Below, in pieces: positions 29,859 through 40,769 of a stretch of DNA of 64,000 bases; positions within the stretch are counted from its first letter, which is position 1, and each line of letters starts with the position of its first letter. Origin of the DNA: Halomonas sp. TD01 (GTDB lineage: Bacteria > Pseudomonadota > Gammaproteobacteria > Pseudomonadales > Halomonadaceae); the NCBI RefSeq assembly GCF_923868895.1, contig NZ_OV350343.1, positions 2,852,001-2,916,000 on the forward strand, written 5' to 3'. The position numbers and the translations under genes are program-made. The notes under the pieces are model-generated. The model was not told where the DNA came from and made no database searches. It saw only the letters and a list, made by a program, of their open reading frames with translations.

Positions 29859-30716
29859 ATGACACACCAACATCCGGGTATATTGTACGTGGTTGCCACG
29901 CCAATTGGGAATTTGGAAGACTTATCGCCACGCGCTGCTCGGGTATTAGCAGAAGTATCACGTATTGCTGCTGAGGATACACGTCACAGCGGCCGCTTGT
30001 TAGCGCATTTAGGCGTTAATACGCCGATGCTTTCATTACATGAACATAATGAAGCGCGGCGAGTCGATACGCTAGATAGTTACTTAATGGCGGGGGAAAA
30101 TATTGCCCTTATCAGTGATGCTGGGACGCCGCTTATATGCGACCCAGGTTTCTTATTGGTCAGAGAGTTACGGTTGCGGGGCAGGCAGGTCGTCCCGCTT
30201 CCAGGGCCTTGTGCACTGGTCAGCGCGCTTTCAGCAGCTGGGTTGCCGACTGATAGGTTTACATTCGGGGGGTTTTTACCATCCAAGCCAAGTGCGCGAC
30301 GGCAAGCGCTTGAAAAATGGCAGACCCGTGAGGAAACCTTGGTGTTCTATGAGTCGCCACACCGGATTGTGCATACTCTGGAAGCTTTGTGCGAGCAAAT
30401 GCCGGATAGAGCAGTTGTGTTGGCAAGGGAGCTAACCAAGACATACGAAACCTTTCTGCAAGGTTTTCCCCAGGCATTACTTGAACAATTGTTACAAGAT
30501 CCTAACCAGAGCCGAGGGGAGTTTGTAGTGATGATTGCAGGTGCGCCGCCAGTTGTGCGCGGTGACGAGCAATCGATTGTCGCTGATGAGCTGCTTAAAG
30601 CAATGCTGGTAGAGGGAGTTGGCGTTAAGCAGGGGGCCGCTGTCGCTGCAAAAATGCTAGGTGGCCGAAAGCAAGAATGGTACGCAAGATTGCAAGCATT
30701 GAAAGGTGAGCATTGA
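29859..30716 (+). CDS. rsmI: 16S rRNA (cytidine(1402)-2'-O)-methyltransferase RsmI
   Basis: A 285-residue tetrapyrrole-methylase-fold enzyme: Tyr-Val-Val-Ala-Thr-Pro-Ile-Gly-Asn-Leu-Glu-Asp at the start, Ala-Glu-Asp-Thr-Arg-His and Asp-Ala-Gly-Thr-Pro-Leu-Ile-Cys-Asp-Pro-Gly. With RsmH (encoded 445 bases downstream) it makes N4,2'-O-dimethylcytidine at C1402 of the decoding centre. ATG 29859 follows GGGAGT; upstream frame to 29805 is not homologous. Confidence 0.96.
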   Translation: MTHQHPGILYVVATPIGNLEDLSPRAARVLAEVSRIAAEDTRHSGRLLAHLGVNTPMLSLHEHNEARRVDTLDSYLMAGENIALISDAGTPLICDPGFLLVRELRLRGRQVVPLPGPCALVSALSAAGLPTDRFTFGGFLPSKPSARRQALEKWQTREETLVFYESPHRIVHTLEALCEQMPDRAVVLARELTKTYETFLQGFPQALLEQLLQDPNQSRGEFVVMIAGAPPVVRGDEQSIVADELLKAMLVEGVGVKQGAAVAAKMLGGRKQEWYARLQALKGEH

Positions 30717-30748
30717 GGCGGCGGCGGGGCGCTGGTATGCTTGCCGCC

Positions 30749-31107
<359 letters not shown>

Positions 31108-31161
31108 ATTTCCATAAAAGGTGCGCCGTTCGCATCTTTCTTAACATTGTGTGAGATTAAC

Positions 31162-32118
31162 ATGCCTTCTCCTGACGCTGACCAGGTTACTTCCCATTTT
31201 CGCCACACCAGCGTTTTACTAGAAGGGGCGGTAGATACACTTGTTCATAATCCCAGCGGTATTTATTTAGATGGCACGTTTGGGCGAGGTGGGCATTCCC
31301 GCGTTATTCTTTCGCGCTTGAGTGAGCAGGGTCGTTTAATGGCTATGGACCGTGACCCCCAAGCAATCGCAGCCGCTGAAGATATCGATGATCCTCGCTT
31401 CGACATTACGCAGCGGGAGTTCGCGCGGTTAGCCGAATATGCGCAAGAGCAGGGGGTTTACGGAAAGCTATCAGGCGTATTGTTAGATATCGGCGTTTCT
31501 TCTCCGCAATTAGATGATCCAGAGCGTGGCTTCAGTTTTATGCGCAATGGGCCTCTTGATATGCGTATGGATCCAACGCAAGGAGAGAGTGCTGCCGCGT
31601 TTTTAGCCCGTGCTAGCGAAAGTGATATTGCCAATGTGTTTAAAACCTATGGTGAAGAGCGTTACGCAAAGCGATTAGCGCGTGCCGTTGTTACGCGACG
31701 TGTAGAGAAACCTTTTACTCATACCGTCGATTTGGCAGAAGTATTAAAAGTGGCTCATCCTGCCTGGGAAAAGGGTCGTCACCCAGCGACTAAAGCATTT
31801 CAGGGGCTGCGTATTTATTTAAATGGTGAGCTTGATCAACTGGATGCAGCGCTTGAAGGGGCGTTGGAAGCGTTGGCGCCAGGCGGACACCTAGTTGTGA
31901 TTAGCTTCCACTCTCTTGAAGATCGTCGTGTAAAACGCTTTATTCGCCACCACGTGCGTGGTGACACGCACTTGCCACGGGGCGTGCCCATTCGCGATGA
32001 TCAGCTAAATCGCCGTCTTGAAGCCTTGGGTAAAGGAATGCGCCCAAGTGATGAAGAGGTAGATGCTAACCCCCGGGCGCGCAGTGCCGTCATGCGAGCC
32101 GCCCGTAAACGAGTGTGA
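31162..32118 (+). CDS. rsmH: 16S rRNA (cytosine(1402)-N4)-methyltransferase RsmH
   Basis: A 318-residue methyltransferase (formerly MraW): His-Thr-Ser-Val-Leu-Leu-Glu, the SAM motif [20 protein letters not shown] and Ile-Ser-Phe-His-Ser-Leu-Glu-Asp-Arg. ATG 31162 is used; an open frame extending back to 31000 runs into rnpB. First gene of the dcw cluster here, only 54 bases after rnpB, with no mraZ in between. Confidence 0.97.
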   Translation: MPSPDADQVTSHFRHTSVLLEGAVDTLVHNPSGIYLDGTFGRGGHSRVILSRLSEQGRLMAMDRDPQAIAAAEDIDDPRFDITQREFARLAEYAQEQGVYGKLSGVLLDIGVSSPQLDDPERGFSFMRNGPLDMRMDPTQGESAAAFLARASESDIANVFKTYGEERYAKRLARAVVTRRVEKPFTHTVDLAEVLKVAHPAWEKGRHPATKAFQGLRIYLNGELDQLDAALEGALEALAPGGHLVVISFHSLEDRRVKRFIRHHVRGDTHLPRGVPIRDDQLNRRLEALGKGMRPSDEEVDANPRARSAVMRAARKRV

Positions 32119-32120
32119 TC

Positions 32121-32456
32121 ATGAGCATGGATCGGATTGAGCGTTGGGCGTCAACGTTGCGCACCGAATGGCCTTTCAAGCTACGTTTTCGCGCGTGGCC
32201 GGTTATTCTTATGGTGCTGTTTTTAGCGTGTGTTGTTACCGGTGGTTTAGTGGTTGCCACTACACATATGACGCGGGTGCAGTATGCGCAACTACAGCAA
32301 TTAGAGCAGGAAAAAAATCAGCTGCAGACAGAATGGGGGCAGCTGCTATTGGAAGAGGGAGCGTGGTCTACTCCGGCCCGTATAGAGCAAATTGCTACGG
32401 AACGGCTTGAAATGCGCATCCCCGATGTGAATGACGTCGAGGTGATTCGGCCATGA
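32121..32456 (+). CDS. ftsL: Cell division protein FtsL
   Basis: About 111 residues, a bitopic membrane protein with one hydrophobic helix (about residues 28-50) and a periplasmic leucine-zipper-like coiled coil (Leu-Gln-Gln-Leu-Glu-Gln-Glu-Lys-Asn-Gln-Leu) ending Arg-Ile-Pro-Asp-Val. FtsL with FtsB and FtsQ activates FtsWI. The start may be ATG 32121 or the GTG at 32115 that overlaps the rsmH stop. The ftsI ATG overlaps its stop (ATGA). Confidence 0.93.
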   Translation: MSMDRIERWASTLRTEWPFKLRFRAWPVILMVLFLACVVTGGLVVATTHMTRVQYAQLQQLEQEKNQLQTEWGQLLLEEGAWSTPARIEQIATERLEMRIPDVNDVEVIRP

Positions 32457-34159
32457 AGCGCGAAAGTCGGGGAGGGATATCCCGTCAAATGCCTATCGCG
32501 CCGCCATTAGCTGGCGGACGTTTTTTATTTATTCTTATCATTGTAATGGTAGCGTCGGCCATCTTAGTTGGCAGGATTACGCTGCTTCAGGTAATTGATC
32601 GCCCTTTTTTACAAAGTCAAGGCGATGCCCGTACGCTTCGCCATGAAGCAATACCCGCACACCGCGGTATGATCACCGATCGAAACGGTGAGCCGCTGGC
32701 CATTTCTACGCCCGTTGTGACGCTTTGGGCAAACCCCCAAGAGCTACCTGCAGATGCCATTCAGCGAGTAATGTTGGCTCAAGCCTTAGGCATGTCGTTA
32801 GACGACTTTGAGTCGCGTGTTTCTCGGTATAGCAGTCGCGAGTTTATGTATCTTCGTCGTCAAATGACACCAGAAGCGGCTCAGCGAATACTAAACCTAC
32901 GTACGCCAGGTGTTTATCCTCAGCGTGAATATAAGCGTTACTACCCAGCAGGTGAAGTGGCGGCCCAGTTACTCGGTGTTACAAATGTGGATGATGTGGG
33001 TCAAGAGGGGCTGGAGCTTTCTTATCAGCCTTATCTGGCGGGCCACCCTGGTCAGCGCCGCGTCATTAAAGATCGACGAGGGCGCTTGGTGCGTGAGCTT
33101 GGTGTTATTCGTGAAGCGCAGCCTGGGGGTGAGTTAACGTTGGCAATTGATCAGCGTATTCAGTACATGGCCTATCGAGAATTGCGCGCTGCCGTATCCG
33201 AACATGAAGCGGACGGGGGCGTATTAGTGATGCTCGATGCGCGTACTGGGGAGGTGTTGGCTATGGCTAACTTGCCTTCTTACAACCCGAATAACCGAGC
33301 TGGGTTGGATCCACGAGGTTTGCGCAATCAGGCACTAGTTGATGTGTTTGAGCCCGGGTCTGTTATGAAGCCTCTGGCAATGGCTGCAATACTAGAAAGT
33401 GGCGTTGTAAATCGCGATGCTGTGGTGGATACCTCGCCTGGCTGGATGCGCTTGGATCAGTTCACTATTCGTGATTTCCGTAATTATGGTGAGTTAGATT
33501 TGGCGGGGATTCTAGAAAAATCTTCGAATGTAGGCATGTCTCGCTTAGCGCTGCAGCTAAGCGATACTGCCATTTGGGAAAAATACAATCAATTAGGGCT
33601 TGGGCAGGCACCAGGAACCGGCTTTCCTGGTGAGGCAACAGGCAGTTTGCCGGCGCCAGTGCGTTGGTCTCGAAGCGAGCGAGCGACGCTTTCCTATGGC
33701 TACGGTCTCTCTGTTTCAGCAGTTCAATTAGCCAGTGCTTACACAGCGCTTGCAAATAACGGCGATCGCTTACCTCCTTCGCTGTTAAGGCTTTCTGAAC
33801 CTCCCCAAGGCATTCCCGCCATATCGCCTACGGTTGCCAATGATTTGCTGAATATTTTAGAAACGTCGGTCGCAGCTTATACAGGTGGACGGCGAGCTCG
33901 CGTTGAGGGCTATCGTGTGGGGGGGAAAACGGGCACGGTGCGTAAAATAGGGCAGCAAGGCTATACCACAGATGCTTATCGCAGTGTTTTTGCGGGGATT
34001 GCACCTATTTCTGACCCGCGTATTGTTACCGTCGTTATGATTGATCACCCTCGCGCCGGCGAGTTTTATGGCGGAGCGGTGGCTGCCCCGGTGTTCTCTA
34101 GCGTTACAGGTAATGCCCTACGTTTGCTGGACGTGCCGCCCGATCATGAGGTCGAGTAG
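32453..34159 (+). CDS. ftsI: Peptidoglycan D,D-transpeptidase FtsI (PBP3)
   Basis: A 568-residue class B penicillin-binding protein: N-terminal membrane anchor (about residues 22-45), dimerisation domain (Arg-Gly-Met-Ile-Thr-Asp-Arg-Asn-Gly), and transpeptidase domain with Ser-Val-Met-Lys (active serine), Ser-Ser-Asn and Lys-Thr-Gly-Thr motifs. It crosslinks septal peptidoglycan with FtsW. Coupled to ftsL by a 4-base overlap. Confidence 0.97.
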   Translation: MKRESRGGISRQMPIAPPLAGGRFLFILIIVMVASAILVGRITLLQVIDRPFLQSQGDARTLRHEAIPAHRGMITDRNGEPLAISTPVVTLWANPQELPADAIQRVMLAQALGMSLDDFESRVSRYSSREFMYLRRQMTPEAAQRILNLRTPGVYPQREYKRYYPAGEVAAQLLGVTNVDDVGQEGLELSYQPYLAGHPGQRRVIKDRRGRLVRELGVIREAQPGGELTLAIDQRIQYMAYRELRAAVSEHEADGGVLVMLDARTGEVLAMANLPSYNPNNRAGLDPRGLRNQALVDVFEPGSVMKPLAMAAILESGVVNRDAVVDTSPGWMRLDQFTIRDFRNYGELDLAGILEKSSNVGMSRLALQLSDTAIWEKYNQLGLGQAPGTGFPGEATGSLPAPVRWSRSERATLSYGYGLSVSAVQLASAYTALANNGDRLPPSLLRLSEPPQGIPAISPTVANDLLNILETSVAAYTGGRRARVEGYRVGGKTGTVRKIGQQGYTTDAYRSVFAGIAPISDPRIVTVVMIDHPRAGEFYGGAVAAPVFSSVTGNALRLLDVPPDHEVE

Positions 34160-34175
34160 CATTTAAGGAGATTGC

Positions 34176-35669
34176 ATGAGGTTGTCCCCAGAAAGTCTAT
34201 GGGTAGCGTTAAAGCAGATTTGGCCTAACGCCGTGTTGCCTGAAGCGCTGCCTATATTGCCGGAGCAGCTTCGCTTAGTGACTGATACGCGTAAGTTGGC
34301 GATGGGCGATGTATTTGTGGCGGTTCCAGGTAGTCAGCGTGATGGTTATGACTTTGTTGACCAAGCGTTGGCGGCAGGCGCATCACTCGTTTTGGCGCAC
34401 ACTAAAGAAGGCAGCGTCACCTTGGACGGGAGCATTCTTTATTTGCCTCACCTGTCTATGCGGCTTGGTGAATTGGGCCGTGCCCTGTTTTCTGTTCCCA
34501 GTGACCTTCAGGTGATTGGGGTGACCGGTACTAATGGAAAAAGCTCTGTTACTCATTACATCGCGGCGTTAAGCGAATTACTTGGCAAGCCAGCAGGAGT
34601 GATAGGAACATTAGGTGTTGGTCGCCTTGGTCAACTGGCCGACACAGGCCTTACCACGCCTGGTTCATTAACAATGCAAGAAACCTTGGCTGATTTAGCT
34701 AGTCAAGGGGTGAAGCGTGTGGCACTTGAAGCTTCTTCACATGCCCTTGAGCAGCGCCGACTAGATGCAGTGAACGTCACCGCAGGGGTGTTTACCAACC
34801 TGACACGAGATCACCTTGATTACCATGGCAGTATGGCGGCATACGCCGCTGCAAAAGCAAAACTGTTCCGGCGTTCTGAGCTTGTGCTTGCGGTAGTCAA
34901 TGCGGATGATCCGCTTGCGCGGCTGATGTTGGCGGGTAGTGATAGCAGTGTGCGTGTTTTGGCGATTGGTGGTGACGAAGCAGTGACGCTTCGCGTGCTT
35001 GGCTGGCATCCCCATGAGCATGGTCAGCAGGCCCTTATTGCTACGCCGGAAGGTGAGAAAACGCTTGATCTTGGTTTGATGGGGCGATTTAACCTAGACA
35101 ATGTGCTGCTAGCTATTAGCGTGCTTTATGGGTTGGGCGAGCCATTAGACCGACTGTTTGAGTTGGCGGCGGAGTTAGACCCAGTGCCTGGACGTATGGC
35201 GCTGTACCGCGAGGCAGATTCGCCCAGCGTTGTTATTGATTATGCGCACACGCCTGATGCATTAGCCAATGCCCTCGAAGCGCTGAAAGAGCATTTAGGG
35301 AGCGCTGGCAAGCTATGGTGCTTGTTCGGTTGTGGAGGTGAGCGTGATACTGGTAAGCGAGCTGAAATGGCCGCTGTAGCGGAGCAACGGGCTGATCATG
35401 TGATTGTTACTGACGATAATCCGCGTAATGAGTCTGCCGAGAAAATTCGCCAGCAAATTATCTCGGGTTTTTCTGCTGCGGCTGCATTTACGGAAGTAGG
35501 TGATCGTTGTCAGGCGATTTGTCACGCGATTCAGCATGCCGATACCCAGGACGTTATCTTAGTGGCTGGAAAAGGTCATGAAGACTATCAGCACATCGGT
35601 AACGTGCGTCACGACTACCGAGATAGCGAACAAGTGTTAAAAGCCTTCAAACTTAGGGCTGCCATGTGA
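34176..35669 (+). CDS. murE: UDP-MurNAc-L-Ala-D-Glu:meso-DAP ligase MurE
   Basis: A 497-residue Mur ligase with the ATP loop Gly-Val-Thr-Gly-Thr-Asn-Gly-Lys-Ser-Ser and the substrate motif Asp-Asp-Asn-Pro-Arg-Asn that selects meso-diaminopimelate over lysine. It adds the third stem residue. ATG 34176 follows AAGGAG; the stop overlaps murF. Confidence 0.97.
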   Translation: MRLSPESLWVALKQIWPNAVLPEALPILPEQLRLVTDTRKLAMGDVFVAVPGSQRDGYDFVDQALAAGASLVLAHTKEGSVTLDGSILYLPHLSMRLGELGRALFSVPSDLQVIGVTGTNGKSSVTHYIAALSELLGKPAGVIGTLGVGRLGQLADTGLTTPGSLTMQETLADLASQGVKRVALEASSHALEQRRLDAVNVTAGVFTNLTRDHLDYHGSMAAYAAAKAKLFRRSELVLAVVNADDPLARLMLAGSDSSVRVLAIGGDEAVTLRVLGWHPHEHGQQALIATPEGEKTLDLGLMGRFNLDNVLLAISVLYGLGEPLDRLFELAAELDPVPGRMALYREADSPSVVIDYAHTPDALANALEALKEHLGSAGKLWCLFGCGGERDTGKRAEMAAVAEQRADHVIVTDDNPRNESAEKIRQQIISGFSAAAAFTEVGDRCQAICHAIQHADTQDVILVAGKGHEDYQHIGNVRHDYRDSEQVLKAFKLRAAM

Positions 35670-37027
35670 TGAACTGGTCGTTAGCTAGCATTGCCTCTGC
35701 GCTAAAGCTTTCTGTTCCAAAAGCCTTATGCGAGTTATCGGTAACGGCGGTAATCACAGATACGCGCCACATTGTGTCTGGGTGTCTGTTTGTTGCTTTA
35801 AAGGGGCCGCGTTTTGATGGCCATGATTTTATTGAGCAGGCGCTTGAGAAAGGTGCTGTAGCTGCTCTGGTTGAGCGTCCGGTTAGCAGTTTGCTCCCTC
35901 AGTTGGTATGTACAGATACTCGATTGGGTCTTGGCCTGCTGGCGCGGGCTTGGCGTCAGCAGTGCGAATTATCGCTGGTGGCTGTCACCGGCAACAGCGG
36001 TAAAACAACCGTGAAAGAGATGACCGCCGCGCTACTTTCTCCATTAGGCGGTGTGCTTGCTACAGAGGGCAACTTAAACAACGACATTGGTGCGCCGCTG
36101 ACGTTGTTGCGTTTAGCAACGCATCATCAGGTGGGCGTGATTGAGCTAGGGGCTAACCATCTGGGCGAAATTGCCTGGACCAGCCAGCTGACCTCCCCAA
36201 ATGTCGCCATCATTACCAATGTGACCGGCGCGCATGTCGGAGAATTTGGTGGTATGGGGCAAATTGCCCAAGCCAAAAGCGAAATATTAGCCGGCCTCAG
36301 TGAAGATGGTATTGCGGTGCTAAATCGTGATGATCGCTACTTTGAGTTTTGGTCAGCCTGTGCGGGGAGCAAGAAAATTGTAAGCTACGGCTTACATGGT
36401 GATGCGGACGTTCACGCGTCGGCACTTTCCTGCGACTCTTTGGGGCGGTATGCTTTTACGCTTGTTAAATGTGGCCAAGTACTGGGTGACGTACAATTAC
36501 CCTTGATCGGTAAGCATAATGTGAGTAATGCCTTGGCTGCCGCTGCAGCGGCTCTCGCGTTAGGCGTTACCTCCGAGCAAGTGGTGGTGGGGCTGTCCGA
36601 ACTGTCCTCGTTATCTGGTCGGTTAAGCATAGTGCCCGGCATACGCAATACAACGCTGTTGGACGATACTTACAACGCGAATCCTGGTGCTGTAAAAGCA
36701 GCGTTGGATGCGTTAGCAAACTTTCCTACACCACGGTGGTGTGCGCTTGGCGCAATGGGGGAGTTGGGCAGCGAGTCTCATGCCTTACATGCTGAGATTG
36801 GTCATTACGCCGCGTCACTGGGTATCGACACATTGCTGACCTTTGGTGATGCCGCCCGTTCAGCAAGTGAAGCCTTTGGTCGCGGGCTGCATTTTGACGA
36901 CCACGAGACGCTAGTGCGTCATGTTATTAATACTCTGCCGCCTAACACCACGCTACTGGTGAAAGGGTCTCGTAGTGCAGGCATGGAAAATGTCATTGCT
37001 GCGCTACGTGCGGATGAAACAAGGTAA
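35669..37027 (+). CDS. murF: UDP-MurNAc-tripeptide D-Ala-D-Ala ligase MurF
   Basis: About 452 residues; Mur ligase with Gly-Asn-Ser-Gly-Lys-Thr-Thr loop, Thr-Glu-Gly-Asn-Leu-Asn-Asn-Asp-Ile-Gly and Tyr-Asn-Ala-Asn-Pro. It adds D-Ala-D-Ala to complete the pentapeptide. The ATG overlaps the murE TGA by one base; a GTG immediately before is the alternative start. Confidence 0.97.
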   Translation: MNWSLASIASALKLSVPKALCELSVTAVITDTRHIVSGCLFVALKGPRFDGHDFIEQALEKGAVAALVERPVSSLLPQLVCTDTRLGLGLLARAWRQQCELSLVAVTGNSGKTTVKEMTAALLSPLGGVLATEGNLNNDIGAPLTLLRLATHHQVGVIELGANHLGEIAWTSQLTSPNVAIITNVTGAHVGEFGGMGQIAQAKSEILAGLSEDGIAVLNRDDRYFEFWSACAGSKKIVSYGLHGDADVHASALSCDSLGRYAFTLVKCGQVLGDVQLPLIGKHNVSNALAAAAAALALGVTSEQVVVGLSELSSLSGRLSIVPGIRNTTLLDDTYNANPGAVKAALDALANFPTPRWCALGAMGELGSESHALHAEIGHYAASLGIDTLLTFGDAARSASEAFGRGLHFDDHETLVRHVINTLPPNTTLLVKGSRSAGMENVIAALRADETR

Positions 37028-37036
37028 GCGCCGTTC

Positions 37037-38119
37037 ATGTTACTTCACCTGGCGAATTTTCTAGCCCAATATCAGTCAGCTTTCCAAGTTTTTAACTATT
37101 TAACCTTACGTGTCATTCTCGCAGCGCTAACGGCCCTCATGCTATGCCTGTGGCTTGGCCCCTGGGTGATACGCCGGTTAGTAGAAGGCCAGATTGGCCA
37201 AGCGATTCGTGATGATGGCCCTCAGTCCCACTTGTCCAAAGCAGGCACGCCAACCATGGGCGGTGCAATGATTTTGCTGGCTATTGCTATCAGTACTTTG
37301 GTCTGGGGCGATTTAACTAACCATTATGTTTGGATAGTGCTACTGGTCACATTGGGCTTCGGGGCTGTTGGCTGGGTCGATGATTATCGTAAGGTGGTTG
37401 AAAAGAACCCGCGTGGACTGCCCGCTCGCTGGAAGTATTTCTGGCAGTCAGTGGTGGGTATTGGCGCTGCCGTCGTGCTTTATCTCACAGCCGCTACACC
37501 GGCTGAAACTAGCTTATTGATCCCAATGTTTAAAGATGTCGCGCTGCCCCTTGGCGTGTTCTACATCGTGTTAACCTATTTTGTGATCGTAGGCAGCTCT
37601 AACGCAGTCAATCTCACGGATGGTCTTGATGGCTTGGCGATCATGCCCACCGTGCTGGTGGCAATGGGCTTGTCCGTATTTGCCTATGCAAGCGGGAACG
37701 CCGTGTTTGCTAACTATTTACATATTCCTTTTATTCATGGCACCGGCGAGTTAGCCGTTTTTTGTGCCACTATTGCTGGTGCTGGCCTGGGCTTCTTGTG
37801 GTTTAACACTTATCCAGCTCAGGTGTTTATGGGGGATGTGGGCGCGTTGGCACTAGGTGCAGCGCTAGGCGTTGTCGCCGTTATTGTGCGCCAAGAAATT
37901 GTGCTGTTTATTATGGGCGGTATCTTTGTACTTGAAACGGTCTCGGTGATTCTTCAAGTTGGCTCTTATAAGCTCACCGGTCGGCGTATTTTCCGCATGG
38001 CACCTTTGCATCACCACTACGAGTTGAAAGGTTGGCCAGAGCCGCGGGTAATTGTTCGTTTCTGGATTATTACCGTTGTGCTGGTGCTGCTAGGGCTGGC
38101 CACGCTGAAAGTTCGATGA
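37037..38119 (+). CDS. mraY: Phospho-MurNAc-pentapeptide translocase MraY
   Basis: A 360-residue integral membrane enzyme with about ten helices, making lipid I from UDP-MurNAc-pentapeptide and undecaprenyl phosphate. Motifs: [21 protein letters not shown] and His-His-His-Tyr-Glu. The same length as in E. coli. Confidence 0.98.
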   Translation: MLLHLANFLAQYQSAFQVFNYLTLRVILAALTALMLCLWLGPWVIRRLVEGQIGQAIRDDGPQSHLSKAGTPTMGGAMILLAIAISTLVWGDLTNHYVWIVLLVTLGFGAVGWVDDYRKVVEKNPRGLPARWKYFWQSVVGIGAAVVLYLTAATPAETSLLIPMFKDVALPLGVFYIVLTYFVIVGSSNAVNLTDGLDGLAIMPTVLVAMGLSVFAYASGNAVFANYLHIPFIHGTGELAVFCATIAGAGLGFLWFNTYPAQVFMGDVGALALGAALGVVAVIVRQEIVLFIMGGIFVLETVSVILQVGSYKLTGRRIFRMAPLHHHYELKGWPEPRVIVRFWIITVVLVLLGLATLKVR

Positions 38120-38181
38120 TTAGCAGAGTAATAGTGGCAGTGTTGCCGCTATTAGCGTGATGCACACAGGAGCCGGTCATC

Positions 38182-39573
38182 GTGCGAGTCGCAAATGGAG
38201 TCACCGTTGTTATTGGCCTTGGGATATCCGGGCAAGCTATCTGCCGGCATCTGGCACGCCAAGGTACGCCCTTTATGGTGGCAGATACGCGAGCAGAACC
38301 TCCGGGGTTGCTTACTTTTAAAAACGAAAACCCCGGTGTTGAGGTTTATTGTGGCCCGCTGACGGCGCTTGATCTTACGAATGCCTACGAAGTTGTTGTA
38401 AGCCCTGGCGTAGACCCTCATTCGCCAGGGCTTGAAGGTTTGCTAGAGCGTTATAATCCAGCAACGGGTGAACCTATGCTGGTAGGCGAAATTGCTTTGT
38501 TTGTTCGCGCTGTGAATGCGCCGGTCGCTGCTATTACCGGCTCTAATGCCAAGTCAACGGTTACAACATTACTCGGTGAGATGGCTAGAGCTGCTGGTGT
38601 TAAAGCGGCAGTGGGTGGCAATTTAGGCACGCCTGCATTGGATTTATTAGCTGAATGCCCAGATGCCGAGCTTTACATCCTTGAACTCTCAAGTTTTCAG
38701 CTGGAAACAACGCCTTATTTGGGGGCTAAAGCGGCTGCTTTTTTAAATCTCTGTGAAGATCATTTAGACCGTCATGGAGATATAATGGGTTACCGCTGCG
38801 CTAAACAGCGTATTTTTCTTGGTGCGCAATCAGCCATTGTCAGCGCGGATGACGCGCTCACTTGGCCAGAGGCGCCTGTGGATCATGTAGAGCGTTTCAC
38901 GGCCTTTGCGCCCAAAGGCAATGACTGGGGGTTAGCTGAAAAAGACGGCGAGCTAATGTTGTTCCATGGTGATGCTGCATGGCTTAGCACAGAAGGACTT
39001 GCTATTGCGGGTCGGCATAACTACGCCAATGCACTAGCAGCGTTGGCAATGGGCAAGGCGTTGGGCTTCGCAAAAGCGCCGATGTGTCAGGCGTTAGCTG
39101 CTTTTAAGGGGTTGCCTCATCGTAGTGAAGTAATTGTTCGAATGAATGGCGTTATGTGGGTGAATGATTCAAAAGGTACTAACGTCGGCGCTACGCTGGC
39201 GGCGATTCAAGGCATTAGCGCGTCGCTAAAAGGGAAAGTTATATTATTGGCCGGCGGCGTCGGTAAAGGTGCTGATTTTTCACCCCTGGCGACGCCATTA
39301 GCCAAGTGCGCCAAAGCCGCGCTGCTGTTTGGCGCTGATGCGCACCGTCTTGAGGCGGCGTTGTCATCATCTGTGCCAGTGCATTTAGTAGATGATTTAA
39401 TTCAAGCAATGGAAGTAGCCTGGGAAAAAGCAGAACCTGGCGACTGTGTATTGCTGTCACCCGCCTGCGCAAGCTTAGATCAATTTGTAAATTACCAAGC
39501 GAGAGGCGATGCCTTTCGGTATTGGGTTGAGCAAAAGTATAAACAGCATAATCACTCAGGAGAGAGGTTATGA
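38182..39573 (+). CDS. murD: UDP-MurNAc-L-alanine:D-glutamate ligase MurD
   Basis: A 463-residue Mur ligase. The ATP loop reads Gly-Ser-Asn-Ala-Lys-Ser-Thr, with Ala where E. coli has Gly; similar variants occur in related bacteria to my recollection and it need not impair function. Other marks are Glu-Leu-Ser-Ser-Phe-Gln-Leu and Asn-Asp-Ser-Lys-Gly-Thr-Asn. GTG start 38182 with AGGAG upstream, 62 bases after mraY. Confidence 0.96.
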   Translation: MRVANGVTVVIGLGISGQAICRHLARQGTPFMVADTRAEPPGLLTFKNENPGVEVYCGPLTALDLTNAYEVVVSPGVDPHSPGLEGLLERYNPATGEPMLVGEIALFVRAVNAPVAAITGSNAKSTVTTLLGEMARAAGVKAAVGGNLGTPALDLLAECPDAELYILELSSFQLETTPYLGAKAAAFLNLCEDHLDRHGDIMGYRCAKQRIFLGAQSAIVSADDALTWPEAPVDHVERFTAFAPKGNDWGLAEKDGELMLFHGDAAWLSTEGLAIAGRHNYANALAALAMGKALGFAKAPMCQALAAFKGLPHRSEVIVRMNGVMWVNDSKGTNVGATLAAIQGISASLKGKVILLAGGVGKGADFSPLATPLAKCAKAALLFGADAHRLEAALSSSVPVHLVDDLIQAMEVAWEKAEPGDCVLLSPACASLDQFVNYQARGDAFRYWVEQKYKQHNHSGERL

Positions 39574-40751
39574 GTCGAGTGCAGCGTATTCGTGATGCTT
39601 TGACAACGCGTCATTTACCCTCCGATGTGTGGTTAATCGTCGCCGCTGTAGCGTTAGCTGGATTGGGCTGGGTGATGGTAAGTTCAGCATCTGTAGGGCT
39701 GCTTGAAAATAGTTATCACTATGCTCGCCAGCATGGGATTTTTCTATTCCTAGCAATACTGGCTTGTTTTTTTATGCTGTGTGTTCCGATGGAGGCGTGG
39801 CGTCAAAACGCAGCATTAATCTTGCTAGTTAGTATTTTTATGCTTGCGCTAGTGCTATTGATTGGGCAAGAGGTGAATGGCAGTAAGCGCTGGATTTCTC
39901 TACCTGGCCCGTTACCCAGTCTGCAGGTTTCCGAGCTTGGAAAAATCGGTCTGATTTTTTACATGGCAGCGTTCATGTCTCGCTTTACCTATGACCTGCG
40001 CCGTCGAGCGTTAAGTATGTGGCGACCTTTAGCAGTGCTTGCCGTTCCGGCGGGACTGCTCTTTCTGGCCCCTGATTTTGGCGGCATGGTGGTTTATACC
40101 GTGTGCGTTATTGGTATGTTAATGATGAGCGGCGCTTCACTTACCTTACTATTTGGAAGTGGCGGCGTATTGGCAGCTGGTGCCGTGATGATGGTCGTTA
40201 TGGAGCCTTATCGATTAGCGCGCTGGACAAGCTTCTTGGACCCATGGGCTGATCAGTTTGCTACTGGTTATCAGCTTACTCAGGCGCTGATTGCATTCGG
40301 TCGAGGGCATGTGACCGGTACCGGATTAGGTAATAGCGTTCAGAAACTTCACTACTTGCCTGAAGCTCACACGGACTTTATTTTTGCTGTGATCGCGGAA
40401 GAGCTTGGCATGATTGGTGCCATCCTCGTTGTACTGCTGTTCACGTTGCTAATTACTAGGGCGATGTTGATTGGTCGTCGTGCGGAATTGGCAGGCCATC
40501 TTTTCGGTGCCTATGTCAGCTATGGCATAGGTTTCGTTATTGCAGCCCAGGCATTCATCAATATGGCGGTAAGCTCAGGCCTGTTGCCAACGAAAGGGCT
40601 AACATTGCCTCTTATTAGCTATGGCGGTTCAAGTTTATTGGTAACCGGTATCATGATTGGCCTGTTGTTGCGTGTAGATGCAGAAACGCGTCACCGGCCA
40701 CGTCGCGTATCGACACCCTACAAATCACGCCATGAACCTCGGTTATCGTAA
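39570..40751 (+). CDS. ftsW: Septal peptidoglycan glycosyltransferase FtsW
   Basis: A 393-residue SEDS-family polytopic membrane protein with about ten helices. Typical segments: Gly-Ser-Lys-Arg-Trp-Ile, Pro-Asp-Phe-Gly-Gly, Glu-Ala-His-Thr-Asp-Phe-Ile-Phe and Pro-Leu-Ile-Ser-Tyr-Gly-Gly-Ser-Ser. It polymerises lipid II at the septum with FtsI. ATG overlaps the murD stop by 4 bases. Confidence 0.97.
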   Translation: MSRVQRIRDALTTRHLPSDVWLIVAAVALAGLGWVMVSSASVGLLENSYHYARQHGIFLFLAILACFFMLCVPMEAWRQNAALILLVSIFMLALVLLIGQEVNGSKRWISLPGPLPSLQVSELGKIGLIFYMAAFMSRFTYDLRRRALSMWRPLAVLAVPAGLLFLAPDFGGMVVYTVCVIGMLMMSGASLTLLFGSGGVLAAGAVMMVVMEPYRLARWTSFLDPWADQFATGYQLTQALIAFGRGHVTGTGLGNSVQKLHYLPEAHTDFIFAVIAEELGMIGAILVVLLFTLLITRAMLIGRRAELAGHLFGAYVSYGIGFVIAAQAFINMAVSSGLLPTKGLTLPLISYGGSSLLVTGIMIGLLLRVDAETRHRPRRVSTPYKSRHEPRLS

Positions 40752-40769
40752 CTATTCAAGGAGTTGTTT

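Noticed and set aside
38532..38570. MurD P-loop with Ala in place of Gly as a possible inactivating change
   Set aside because: All other catalytic motifs are intact and it is the only murD in an otherwise complete cluster; the substitution is conservative and seen, as I recall, in related bacteria.
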